From Streptomyces sp. R21 (GTDB lineage: Bacteria > Actinomycetota > Actinomycetes > Streptomycetales > Streptomycetaceae): 64,000 nucleotides of DNA. The position numbers and the translations under genes were made by a program. The notes below the pieces were generated by a model. The model made no database searches and was not told where the DNA came from. It worked only from the letters and a program-made list of their open reading frames with translations. Location of the stretch: the NCBI RefSeq assembly GCF_041051975.1, contig NZ_CP163435.1:9206501-9270500 (forward strand). The letters run 5' to 3'. Shown piece after piece: positions 32,327-40,834 of the stretch (position 1 is its first letter; the number at the start of each line of letters is the position of its first letter).

Positions 32327-33664
32327 ATGTCAATGCCTAAGGGATCGAATGTCCCGGTGCCGACGAGCGCGTTGCGCGTCGAATTGGGGTGGCGGACGGG
32401 ACCGGGGGTGCCGGACGCGGATGCCTCCGCGCTGCTGCTGGTCTCCGGCAAGGTCCGCTCGGACGGCGACTTCGTCTTCTACAACCAGCCGGTGCACTCC
32501 TCCGGTGCGGTGCGGCACGTGGGAAAGCAGAACTCGGGCGGGCAGGTGACCGACTCGCTGCTCGTCGACCTCGCGCGCGTGGAGCCCGCCGTCGAGACCG
32601 TGATCCTGGCCGCCTCGGCGGACGGCGGCTCCTTCGGGCGGGTGCCGGGCCTGTACATCCAGGTGCTCGACGACCGGCAGGGGACCCAGATCGCACGGTT
32701 CGACAGCACCGACGCGAGCGTCGAGACCGCGTTCGTGCTCGGCGAGTTCTACCGGCGCCAGGGCGCCTGGAAGTTCCGCGCCGTCGGACAGGGCTACAGC
32801 AGCGGACTCGAAGGACTGGCCACCGACTACGGCATCACGGTGGACGAGCCGCAGCACACGGCACCGCCCGCCGCCCCGCAGGCGCCCGCCGGGCAGCCCT
32901 TCGGCGCGCCGCCCGCCCCCGGCGCCCGCGTGGACGGCCCGCCCCCGCCCGTGGCCTTCCCCGCCACCGTGCCGCCGCCCGTGATGGCGCCACCGCCCGC
33001 CCCGCCCGCGGCCCCTCCGGCACCGGTCCGCCTGTCCAAGGTGACGCTCACCAAGGAGGCGCCCTCCGTCTCGCTGACCAAGCAGGGCGGCACCTCGGGC
33101 GGCATGCGCGTGAACCTCAACTGGGAGGTGCGCAAGCAGTTCTCGGGGTGGGGCAGCAAGCGGGGCCGGGCCGTCGCGAACCACTCGGATCTCGACCTCG
33201 ACCTGTGCGCCCTGTACGAGCTGTCCGACGGCCGCAAGGGCGTCGTCCAGGCACTCGGCAACGCCTTCGGAGCGCTGCACCAGCCGCCGTACATCCATCT
33301 CGACGGGGACGACCGCACCGGCGCCGTGACCAGCGGCGAGAACCTGACCATCAATCTCGACCACAAGCAGGACTTCCGGCGCATCCTGATCTTCGTGACC
33401 ATCTACGAAGGCGCGCGGTCGTTCGCCGACCTGCACGCCACGGTCACCCTCCAGCCGCTGAACGGCGCGCCGATCGACTTCTCGCTGGACGAGTGCACCG
33501 TGCCCTCGACCGTCTGCGCACTCGCACTCATCACCAGCAACGCCGGCGACCTGATCGTCCAGCGCGAGGCCCGCTACCTGGTTCCCGAGCGTGGTGTCAG
33601 CCCGCAGCGCACCGTCGACTACGCCTACGGGTGGGGCATGAACTGGACCCCCGGCAGGAAGTGA
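32327..33664 (+). CDS. two-domain TerD (tellurium/stress response) protein
   Basis: The 445-residue protein has a TerD domain at about 1-180 (MPKGSNVPVP, DADASALLLVSGKVRSDGDF), a Pro/Ala-rich linker (about 182-240) and a second TerD-type domain at about 245-445 (LDLDLCALYELSDGRKGVVQ, HLDGDDRTGA, the last an acidic calcium-binding loop). TerD proteins bind Ca2+ and take part in tellurite, phage and stress responses and in Streptomyces development. GAGGGGG lies upstream of the ATG. Here no terB/terC/terZ genes are adjacent. Confidence 0.88.
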   Translation: MSMPKGSNVPVPTSALRVELGWRTGPGVPDADASALLLVSGKVRSDGDFVFYNQPVHSSGAVRHVGKQNSGGQVTDSLLVDLARVEPAVETVILAASADGGSFGRVPGLYIQVLDDRQGTQIARFDSTDASVETAFVLGEFYRRQGAWKFRAVGQGYSSGLEGLATDYGITVDEPQHTAPPAAPQAPAGQPFGAPPAPGARVDGPPPPVAFPATVPPPVMAPPPAPPAAPPAPVRLSKVTLTKEAPSVSLTKQGGTSGGMRVNLNWEVRKQFSGWGSKRGRAVANHSDLDLDLCALYELSDGRKGVVQALGNAFGALHQPPYIHLDGDDRTGAVTSGENLTINLDHKQDFRRILIFVTIYEGARSFADLHATVTLQPLNGAPIDFSLDECTVPSTVCALALITSNAGDLIVQREARYLVPERGVSPQRTVDYAYGWGMNWTPGRK

Positions 33665-33668
33665 CCGC

Positions 33669-34844
33669 TCAGCGCTCGTCGAGGGCGGTGTCCGGACGTG
33701 CGTAGGTGCGGCCTTTCCAGGCCGCACCGCGCCCCCTGTAGTGCTGCACCGCGGAATCGACCGTCATGAGGAGGTACAGGAACGCGGTGCCCGGCAGCAG
33801 CGGAGCGAGCCACAGCGGCTGGCGGTAGTAGCGCAGCATCGGCACGTACGTCGCGGTCATGACCAGCCAAGCGAGCCCCCCGGCGGCCGCGGCCGCGCCG
33901 CTGCCCGCCACGAGGCCCACGACGAGTGTCACCGGCGGCACCAGGTACACCAGCGCGAGGCCCAGCACCGTTCCGGCGAGCAACAGCGGACTGTGCCGCA
34001 GCTGGGCGTACGCGCTGCGCGAGACCATGCGCCACAGGTCGTGCAGCCGGGGGTAGGGGCGCACGCTGTCCACCCGCTCGGCGAGCCCCAGCCAGATGTG
34101 GCCCCCGCTGCCCTTGACCGCACGCGCCAGCGCCACGTCGTCGATGACGGCGTGCCGGATGGCGTCAGGGATCCTCGCCCGCTCGGCCGCCTCCGTGCGC
34201 AGCAGCACGCAGCCGCCCGCCGCGGCTGCCGTTCGCCCGCCCCGCACGGCGATCCAGCGGAACGGGTAGAGCTGCGCGAAGAAGTAGACGAAGGCGGGCA
34301 CGACGAGCCGCTCCCACACACTCTCCACGCGCAGCCGGGCCATCTGCGAGACGAGATCGAAGCCCCCGGTGTGCGCCGCCGCCACCAACTCTCGCAGGCT
34401 GTCGGGGTCGTGGGCGATGTCGGCGTCGGTCAGCAGCAGGAATTCGGGTTCACGCGCGCGTGCCAGGGCGATTCCGTGCCGTACGGCCCACAGCTTGCCG
34501 GTCCAGCCCGCGGGCGGCTCCCCGGGCGAGCCGACGGTGAGCGGCAGCCCACCGTGCCGGCGCGCCAGATCGAGCGCCAGCTGCCCGGTGCCGTCCGAAC
34601 TGCCGTCGTCGACGAGGAAGACCTCGGCCTGCCCCGGATAGTCCTGCGCCAGCAGCGACGGCAGGCTCTGCGGCAGAACGGCGGCTTCGTCCCGAGCCGG
34701 TACGACGATGCACACGGACGGCCAGGTGTCAGGCTCGCGGCGCGGCGGCAGTCGCAGATCCGTACGCCAGAAAAAGCCCTGGCCGAGCAGCAGCCACACC
34801 CAGGCGGCCAGAGATCCGACGGCGGTCCACACAACGGCGCTCAC
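33669..34844 (-). CDS. HpnB-like family 2 glycosyltransferase
   Basis: The 391-residue membrane-associated enzyme has an N-terminal helix (about 5-22), a GT-A glycosyltransferase domain with CIVVPARDEAAVLP (about 45-58), VDDGSSDGT and the metal-binding DAD in LLTDADIAHD, the acceptor-site IDDVALARAV, and three to four C-terminal helices. It resembles hopanoid-associated HpnB. No other hopanoid genes are in the window, so the acceptor is unsure. It is convergent with terD, with four bases between stop codons. Confidence 0.82.
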   Translation of the reverse strand: MSAVVWTAVGSLAAWVWLLLGQGFFWRTDLRLPPRREPDTWPSVCIVVPARDEAAVLPQSLPSLLAQDYPGQAEVFLVDDGSSDGTGQLALDLARRHGGLPLTVGSPGEPPAGWTGKLWAVRHGIALARAREPEFLLLTDADIAHDPDSLRELVAAAHTGGFDLVSQMARLRVESVWERLVVPAFVYFFAQLYPFRWIAVRGGRTAAAAGGCVLLRTEAAERARIPDAIRHAVIDDVALARAVKGSGGHIWLGLAERVDSVRPYPRLHDLWRMVSRSAYAQLRHSPLLLAGTVLGLALVYLVPPVTLVVGLVAGSGAAAAAGGLAWLVMTATYVPMLRYYRQPLWLAPLLPGTAFLYLLMTVDSAVQHYRGRGAAWKGRTYARPDTALDER

Positions 34845-34902
34845 CTGCCGCAGTCTGCCCCACTCCGAGGGCCCGTTGAGGCGGATCGTCTATGGTGACC
34901 GG

Positions 34903-35688
34903 GTGAAGATCGCACTGATGGACTCCGGAATCGGACTGCTCGCGGCGGCCACCGCGGTTCGCCGTCTGCGGCCCGACGCTGATCTCATCCTTTCCTCGGA
35001 CCCCGACACCCTGCCCTGGGGACCGCGTACCCCGGAGGACGTGACGGGGCTCTCGCTCGCGATCGCGGAGGCAGCGGCCGCGCACCGGCCCGAGGCGCTG
35101 ATCGTCGCCTGCAACACCGCGTCCGTGCACGCCCTGCCCGCGCTGCGGGCCCGCTTCGAGCCCGACCTGCCGATCATCGGCACGGTTCCGGCAATCAAGC
35201 CGGCCGCCTCGAGCGGCGGCCCCGTCGCGATCTGGGCGACGCCCGCCACCACCGGCAGTCCCTACCAGCGCGGTCTGATCAGGGAGTTCGCCGACGGCGT
35301 GGCCGTCACCGAGGTGCCGTGCCCCGGGCTTGCCGACGCCGTGCAGTACGCGGACGAGGCGGCCATCGACGCCGCGGTCGCCGCGGCCGCGGCGCTCACC
35401 CCGCCGGATGTAAGGGTCGTTGTCCTGGGCTGCACCCATTACGAGCTGGTCGCCGATCAGATCCGCGCCGCCGTCCAGCAGCCCGGCCTCCCGCCGCTCG
35501 TCCTGCATGGCTCCGCGGGGGCGGTCGCGGCCCAGGCACTGCGCCGCATCGGCGAGCGCCCGGACCCCGAGGCCCCCGCCGTCGGCTCGCTCACGGTGCT
35601 CCTCGGCGGGCAGCCTGCCGCACTGCCGGCGAGCGCGCTGTCGTACGCGGAAGGCCGTGAGCTTCAGGCCGTCAGTCCCGCCCACTGA
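34903..35688 (+). CDS. glutamate/aspartate racemase-family protein (MurI-like)
   Basis: The 261-residue protein keeps the cofactor-independent racemase motifs: DSGIGL at residues 7-12, catalytic cysteine in VACNTAS (about 69-75) and the second one in GCTHYEL (about 180-186). If active it makes D-glutamate for peptidoglycan. Streptomyces usually has a separate housekeeping murI, so this may be a second paralogue with a different substrate. The GTG start at 34903 lies 58 bp from the divergent glycosyltransferase. Confidence 0.75.
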   Translation: MKIALMDSGIGLLAAATAVRRLRPDADLILSSDPDTLPWGPRTPEDVTGLSLAIAEAAAAHRPEALIVACNTASVHALPALRARFEPDLPIIGTVPAIKPAASSGGPVAIWATPATTGSPYQRGLIREFADGVAVTEVPCPGLADAVQYADEAAIDAAVAAAAALTPPDVRVVVLGCTHYELVADQIRAAVQQPGLPPLVLHGSAGAVAAQALRRIGERPDPEAPAVGSLTVLLGGQPAALPASALSYAEGRELQAVSPAH

Positions 35689-35794
35689 CCATCGGTCGCC
35701 GGGTGGGCGCGCAGCGTACGAAAGGTGCCCACCCGGAGCAGTCACACTCCGCAAGCCGGTGCCCGCGGTGCGGAATCTGAGTAGTCTCATAGGC

Positions 35795-36340
35795 ATGAGG
35801 GACCACCCCCGCGGCGAGACGAGCGCGCACCCCGACATCTGGACCGGGCGCGCCACCAACCGCGTCCAGTGGCTGCCCGCGCTCGCCGGCGCCGCCTGCT
35901 TGGCGTTGGGCATCGAGCTGGCCGTCGACTCCGCGTGGACGGGGGGTGTGGCCGCGCTCGCCATGTCCGTCGTCGGGTGCATCGCCGCGGGACTGTTGGT
36001 TCTGTTCGGCACACTCGCCTTCGTGCACGTCGCCGTGAGGGTCGACAAGGACAGCCTCGAAGTGCGCTGCGGCCACATGGGGCTGCCGCGCCGCCGCATC
36101 CCTCTGTCGCACGTCGTCGGCGCCGACTTCGCGCCGCGGGTCACCCCTCGCCAGTGGGGCGGGTGGGGCTACCGCTGGCGGCCCGAGAAGGGGACCGCCG
36201 TCATCGTCCGGCGCGGCGAGGGCGTGGTGCTCCGCCTCGGGGACGGCCACACCTTCACGATCACGGTGGACAACGCCGAAGCGGCCGTGAAGATCATCCG
36301 TGACCGCCTGCGGGCGACCACGTCCGGCGCCGCCCACTGA
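35795..36340 (+). CDS. two-helix membrane protein with PH-like domain
   Basis: The 181-residue protein has two adjacent membrane helices (about 27-47 and 54-77) followed by a cytoplasmic beta-rich domain (VAVRVDKDSLEVRCGHMGLP, GTAVIVRRGEGVVLRLGDGH) like the bacterial PH/DUF3093 group. Function unknown. The ATG at 35795 follows 106 bp after the racemase gene. It is convergent with the O-antigen-ligase-like gene, 34 bp away. Confidence 0.7.
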   Translation: MRDHPRGETSAHPDIWTGRATNRVQWLPALAGAACLALGIELAVDSAWTGGVAALAMSVVGCIAAGLLVLFGTLAFVHVAVRVDKDSLEVRCGHMGLPRRRIPLSHVVGADFAPRVTPRQWGGWGYRWRPEKGTAVIVRRGEGVVLRLGDGHTFTITVDNAEAAVKIIRDRLRATTSGAAH

Positions 36341-36374
36341 CCTCGGGCCGGTGTTTCCGTGCCCCGAAGTCGGG

Positions 36375-37511
36375 TCATGACTCCAGTCGGTTGCCACGGG
36401 GCCGCCCGTCCGTGCGCGGGTCTCCCTCCGTCGTCTCGTCCACCAGCGGTCGCGCCGTCGCGAACCCCGCGAGCAGGCCCGCGCCCGCCGTCACCGTCGT
36501 GAAGCTCAGCGCGTCGCCGACCGTCGCGATGGCCGCCAGCGCCGTCAGGGCAGCGCCCGCCGTCAGCACGACCGGTGTGGGCCGCGGCGTACGCCACAGC
36601 GCGTACAGGACCCAGCCGAACACCGCGGCGAGCAGCACCACACCGACCAGGCCCTGTTCGGCCGCCTGCTGGAGCGGTGCCGAGTGCGGTTTCCCGTCGG
36701 GCGTCACCGACTGAGCGACCGTCGGGCTGAGCTCTCCGAAGCGCCCGGGCCCCGCGCCGAGCGCCGGCTCCTGGCGGGCCAGCCGCAGCGCGTCCTGCCA
36801 CAGCAGCACCCGGTGCTCGGTGAGCGGGCCCTCCAGGGACACGGTCAGACCGTCCGGGAGTGCGTTTTCGGCGACGGCCCAGCTCGCACCGGCCACCAGT
36901 ACCGCGGTGAGCGCCAGGCCCGTGAGGCCCAGGGCACGGCGATGCATGCGGTCGGCGGCGAGCGAGCACAGCAGTACCCCGGCGCACAGCGCGAAACCCG
37001 TGGTGGAGCCCAGCACCGCCGCGCTCACCGCGATCCCGGCGGCCAGCAGCCGCAGCGCGACCCGCAGCACCGACGGCCCCGCCGCCCAGGCCGCACAGCA
37101 GGCGGCTCCCGCGGACAGGGCCAGCAGGGCGGCCGTCGCACCGGTGTGTCCGAGCGGCGAGGTCATCTGCGGGCCGGGCGTGGTGTGCGGGGCGGCGAGC
37201 GCCAGGCCGAGTCCGGCGAGCGCACCCACGCCGGGGGCGGCGACCGGCAGCAGTGCTCCGGTGATCCGGCCCGCCGCGTACCCGGCGGCCACGGCCAGTA
37301 TGGCCAGGAGCACGCCCTCGGGCCGCCCGTCGTGCGCGGCGGCCGTGATCAACGACCAGACCGCACAGGCCGCGAGCACGACCATGCCCGCGGCGTCCGC
37401 GATGTTGCGTCTCTCGCTCGCGGCCGTCGCACCGGCCGCGGATGTCGTACCCGTGGACCCCACCCCGTCGCCCCCCGACTTACTGACGGGCCCCGAGCGC
37501 CGTGGCCGCAT
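36375..37511 (-). CDS. O-antigen ligase-like polytopic membrane protein
   Basis: The 378-residue protein has about ten membrane helices and, near residues 255-305, the Wzy_C-type periplasmic loop: EHRVLLWQDALRLARQEPAL, then GAGPGRF and SAPLQQAAEQGLVG. That loop is the hallmark of O-antigen ligases and polymerases, which join glycans to a lipid carrier. In a Gram-positive it would act on a wall or exopolysaccharide. I start at the ATG 37511; a GTG nine codons upstream is possible. It is divergent from lnt. Confidence 0.7.
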   Translation of the reverse strand: MRPRRSGPVSKSGGDGVGSTGTTSAAGATAASERRNIADAAGMVVLAACAVWSLITAAAHDGRPEGVLLAILAVAAGYAAGRITGALLPVAAPGVGALAGLGLALAAPHTTPGPQMTSPLGHTGATAALLALSAGAACCAAWAAGPSVLRVALRLLAAGIAVSAAVLGSTTGFALCAGVLLCSLAADRMHRRALGLTGLALTAVLVAGASWAVAENALPDGLTVSLEGPLTEHRVLLWQDALRLARQEPALGAGPGRFGELSPTVAQSVTPDGKPHSAPLQQAAEQGLVGVVLLAAVFGWVLYALWRTPRPTPVVLTAGAALTALAAIATVGDALSFTTVTAGAGLLAGFATARPLVDETTEGDPRTDGRPRGNRLES

Positions 37512-37732
37512 CCGGCCGCACGTCAGAGGCTCGGGCACACGGTAACGGGTGATGCGCCGGTTTGTGGATGAGTTGCGCAGGAACGTTGCAGCAGCGGCCG
37601 CCGAGGGCCAGATTCTCCTCGGCTTCGGCATCCTCCCGAACGCGAGGAGTACCCGCGCCCGGAGCCGGATTCTCACCGAGCCTTGTCCCACCGCGCTGTC
37701 GGTGCCAAGGTCACGCGCCGTACACTCCCCGA

Positions 37733-39346
37733 GTGACCGCCACAGCAACCGCCATAGACGAGCCGGAACAGCTCGAACCCCAGGCCACGCCCCTTTCGCG
37801 CGGGGCCAGACTGGCGCGACGGCTCGTTCCGGCCGCCGCAGCGGCGCTGTCCGGAGTGCTGCTGTACGTGAGCTTCCCGCCGCGCACCCTCTGGTGGCTC
37901 GCCCTGCCCGCCTTCGCCGTCTTCGGCTGGTCGCTGCGCGGCCGCACCTGGAAGGCCGCCCTCGGGCTCGGCTATCTGTTCGGCCTCGGGTTCCTGCTGC
38001 CGCTGCTCGTGTGGACCGGCGTCGAGGTCGGCCCGGGACCGTGGCTGGCTCTCGTCGCCGTGGAGGCGGTCTATGTCGCGCTCGTCGGCGCGGGCATCAC
38101 CCTCGTCTCCAGGCTGCCCGCGTGGCCGGTGTGGGCGGCAGCCGTGTGGATCGCCGGCGAGGCGGCACGCGCGCGTGCACCCTTCGGCGGCTTTCCCTGG
38201 GGCAAGATCGCCTTCGGCCAGGCCGACGGCGTCTTCCTGCCGCTCGCGGCGGTGGGCGGAACTCCCGTGCTGGGCTTCGCCGTCGTGCTCTGCGGTTTCG
38301 GGCTGTACGAAGTCGTCCGCCAGGTCATTGACGGCCGGCGCACCGGTGTCCTGCACCGCGGAGCCGCCGCGGCGGCGCTGCTCAGCGTGGCCGTTCCCGT
38401 CGTGGGGGCGCTCGCCGCCCGCACTCTGGTGAGCGACAAGGCCGAGAACGGGACGGCGACCGTCGCCGTCATCCAGGGCAATGTGCCGCGCGCGGGACTC
38501 GACTTCAACTCCCAGCGACGCGCCGTGCTCGACTACCACGCACGGGAGACCGAGCGGCTGGCCGCCAAGGTGAAGGCGGGCAAGGTCGCGCAGCCCGACT
38601 TCGTCCTGTGGCCGGAGAACTCCTCCGACATCGACCCCTTCAAGGAGGCCGACGCGGCCGCCGTGATCGAGGGCGCGGCCCGCGCGATCGGCGCGCCCAT
38701 CTCGGTCGGCGGCGTCGTCGAGCGGGACGGCAAACTCTACAACGAGCAGATCCTGTGGGACCCGGACAAGGGCGCCGTCGACACCTACGACAAGCGGCAG
38801 GTCCAGCCGTTCGGCGAGTACCTTCCGCTGCGCTCCCTGCTCGGTGCCATCAACAAGAACTGGACGACCATGGTGCGCCAGGACTTCAGCCGTGGCACCA
38901 AGCCGGGCGTGTTCACCATGGACGGCACCAAGGTCGGTCTCGCCACCTGCTACGAGGCGGCCTTCGACTGGGCCGTGCGCGGCACCGTCACCGACGGCGC
39001 CCAGATGATCTCCGTGCCCAGCAACAACGCGACGTTCGACCGCAGCGAGATGACCTACCAGCAGCTCGCCATGTCCCGCGTCCGCGCCGTGGAACACAGC
39101 CGCACCGTCACGGTGCCGGTGACCAGCGGCGTCAGCGCCGTGATCATGCCCGACGGGAAGATCACGCAGAAGACCGGGATGTTCGTCGCGGACTCGCTCG
39201 TGCAGAAGGTGCCGCTGCGCTCCTCCGAGACGCCCGCGACGCGCCTCGGGATCCTGCCCGAGATGGTCCTCGTACTGCTCGCGGCGGGTGGCCTCGGCTG
39301 GGCGGGGACCGCGGTGGTCCGCGCGCGGCGGGACAGCGCCGCCTAG
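37733..39346 (+). CDS. lnt: apolipoprotein N-acyltransferase
   Basis: The 537-residue membrane enzyme has six to seven N-terminal helices and a carbon-nitrogen hydrolase domain. It transfers an acyl chain to the N-terminal cysteine of diacylated lipoproteins. The catalytic triad is visible: Glu295 in WPEN, Lys354 in YDKRQVQPFGEY and Cys406 in ATCYEAAF. Actinobacteria carry Lnt homologues, unlike most Gram-positives. GTG at 37733 is the first start that keeps all helices. Neighbours are not lipoprotein-biogenesis genes. Confidence 0.9.
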   Translation: MTATATAIDEPEQLEPQATPLSRGARLARRLVPAAAAALSGVLLYVSFPPRTLWWLALPAFAVFGWSLRGRTWKAALGLGYLFGLGFLLPLLVWTGVEVGPGPWLALVAVEAVYVALVGAGITLVSRLPAWPVWAAAVWIAGEAARARAPFGGFPWGKIAFGQADGVFLPLAAVGGTPVLGFAVVLCGFGLYEVVRQVIDGRRTGVLHRGAAAAALLSVAVPVVGALAARTLVSDKAENGTATVAVIQGNVPRAGLDFNSQRRAVLDYHARETERLAAKVKAGKVAQPDFVLWPENSSDIDPFKEADAAAVIEGAARAIGAPISVGGVVERDGKLYNEQILWDPDKGAVDTYDKRQVQPFGEYLPLRSLLGAINKNWTTMVRQDFSRGTKPGVFTMDGTKVGLATCYEAAFDWAVRGTVTDGAQMISVPSNNATFDRSEMTYQQLAMSRVRAVEHSRTVTVPVTSGVSAVIMPDGKITQKTGMFVADSLVQKVPLRSSETPATRLGILPEMVLVLLAAGGLGWAGTAVVRARRDSAA

Positions 39347-39427
39347 CACGACTGCGGCGACGGGGACGGCCCGGGGGAGTTGATCGGGTCAACGCGGCTG
39401 ACGGGAAAGGCCCGTTAGGGTCGGTGC

Positions 39428-39901
39428 ATGGCTACTCCCGATTTCATCCGCACCATCAGGGCCGCAGCGGGCCACCAGCTCCTCACCCTTCCCGGCGTGA
39501 GCGCCGTGGTCTTCGACGACGAGGGCAGAGTGCTGCTCGGACAGCGCGCGGACAACCGCGAGTGGGCGGTGCTTGCCGGGATCCCGGAACCCGGCGAGCA
39601 GCCTGCGGCCTGTGCCATACGCGAGGTGTACGAGGAGACCGCGGTCCGCTGCGAAGTCGAGCGGATCGTCTCGGTGAAGTCGCTGAAGCCCGTCACCTAC
39701 GAGAACGGCGACATCTGCCAGTTCACGGACATCACCTTCCGATGCCGGGCCGTCGGTGGTGAGGCGCGTGTCAACGACGACGAGTCGTTGCAGGTGGCCT
39801 GGTTCGACGTGGATGCGCTGCCCGAACTCAACGAGCACAGCCGGTTCCGGATCAAGCAGGCGCTCGCCGACGAACCCACGTGGTTTGCCACTATGACCTG
39901 A
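39428..39901 (+). CDS. Nudix hydrolase
   Basis: The 157-residue protein contains a Nudix box starting GIPEPGEQPAACAIREVYEE (about 57-76), with the REVYEE helix that binds Mg2+. It hydrolyses a nucleoside diphosphate linked to another group; the aromatic and charged residues near the box do not identify the substrate. The N-terminal DFIRTIRAAAGHQLLTLPGV is typical of Streptomyces housecleaning Nudix enzymes. ATG at 39428. Confidence 0.88.
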   Translation: MATPDFIRTIRAAAGHQLLTLPGVSAVVFDDEGRVLLGQRADNREWAVLAGIPEPGEQPAACAIREVYEETAVRCEVERIVSVKSLKPVTYENGDICQFTDITFRCRAVGGEARVNDDESLQVAWFDVDALPELNEHSRFRIKQALADEPTWFATMT

Positions 39902-39962
39902 GCCCTAAGTGTGGGGGATCACCACATCGGTGGGGGCGCGGGCGCTGCCTAGGGTGCAAGGC

Positions 39963-40763
39963 ATGACCGCGCCCAGCGCCCTCCCGGGCCCCCACGCCCC
40001 CGCTCTCGACCTCGGCGGCCGCACCGCCCTCGTCACCGGCGCCGCCGGCGGCATCGGCCGCGCCTGCGCGCTGCGGCTCGCCGCCGCCGGAGCCAAGGTG
40101 AGAGCGGTGGACCGGGACGCCGACGGCCTGGAACGCCTCGCGGAGCAGGCGCACGGCCTCGCGGGCACCGTCGAGTCCAAGGTCCTCGACCTCACCGACC
40201 TCGACGCCGCCGAGCACGCCGCCGCGGGCACCGACGTACTGGTGAACAACGCCGGGCTGCAACTGGTGCGCCCCCTGGAGGAGTTCCCGCCCGAGGTCTT
40301 CCACACGGTGCTGACCGTGATGCTGGAGGCGCCCTTCCGGCTCATCCGCGGGGCACTGCCCCACATGTACGGCCAGGGCTGGGGCCGCATCGTCAACGTC
40401 TCGTCGGTCCACGGGCTGCGCGCCTCGGCATTCAAGTCGGCGTATGTGGCCGCGAAACACGGGCTGGAAGGGCTGTCCAAGACCGCCGCCCTGGAAGGCG
40501 CCCCCCATGGAGTCACCTCGAACTGTGTGAACCCCGCCTATGTGCGCACCCCACTGGTCGAGCAGCAGCTCGCCGACCAGGCCCATGCCCACGCCATCTC
40601 CCAGGAGCGGGTCCTGTCCGAGGTGCTGCTGCAGGACAGCGCGGTCAAGCGGCTCATCGAACCGGACGAGGTCGCCGAGGCGGTGGCCTACCTGTGCAGT
40701 CCGCAGGCCTCGTTCATCACCGGCACCTCGCTCGTACTCGACGGCGGCTGGACAGCGCACTGA
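39963..40763 (+). CDS. D-3-hydroxybutyrate dehydrogenase
   Basis: The 266-residue short-chain dehydrogenase has GAAGGIG (about 27-33) for NAD binding, NNAGL, the catalytic SSVHGL serine, and YVAAKHGL (Tyr/Lys pair). The SVHG and C-terminal VLSEVLLQ segments are typical of 3-hydroxybutyrate dehydrogenases, which oxidise 3-hydroxybutyrate to acetoacetate. I use the ATG at 39963, not an earlier GTG at 39909. It precedes a PucR regulator on the same strand and an MHS transporter, a likely uptake-and-use cassette. Confidence 0.82.
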   Translation: MTAPSALPGPHAPALDLGGRTALVTGAAGGIGRACALRLAAAGAKVRAVDRDADGLERLAEQAHGLAGTVESKVLDLTDLDAAEHAAAGTDVLVNNAGLQLVRPLEEFPPEVFHTVLTVMLEAPFRLIRGALPHMYGQGWGRIVNVSSVHGLRASAFKSAYVAAKHGLEGLSKTAALEGAPHGVTSNCVNPAYVRTPLVEQQLADQAHAHAISQERVLSEVLLQDSAVKRLIEPDEVAEAVAYLCSPQASFITGTSLVLDGGWTAH

Positions 40764-40834
40764 GCATTCCGTGACCTCGCGACACCGAAGTTATCCACAG
40801 GGCTGGCGGTGCCGGCCCGGCGACAGGTAATCCT

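Noticed and set aside
37673..39349. 558-codon minus-strand frame antisense to lnt
   Set aside because: Lnt triad residues are intact on the plus strand; the antisense frame has no recognisable motif.
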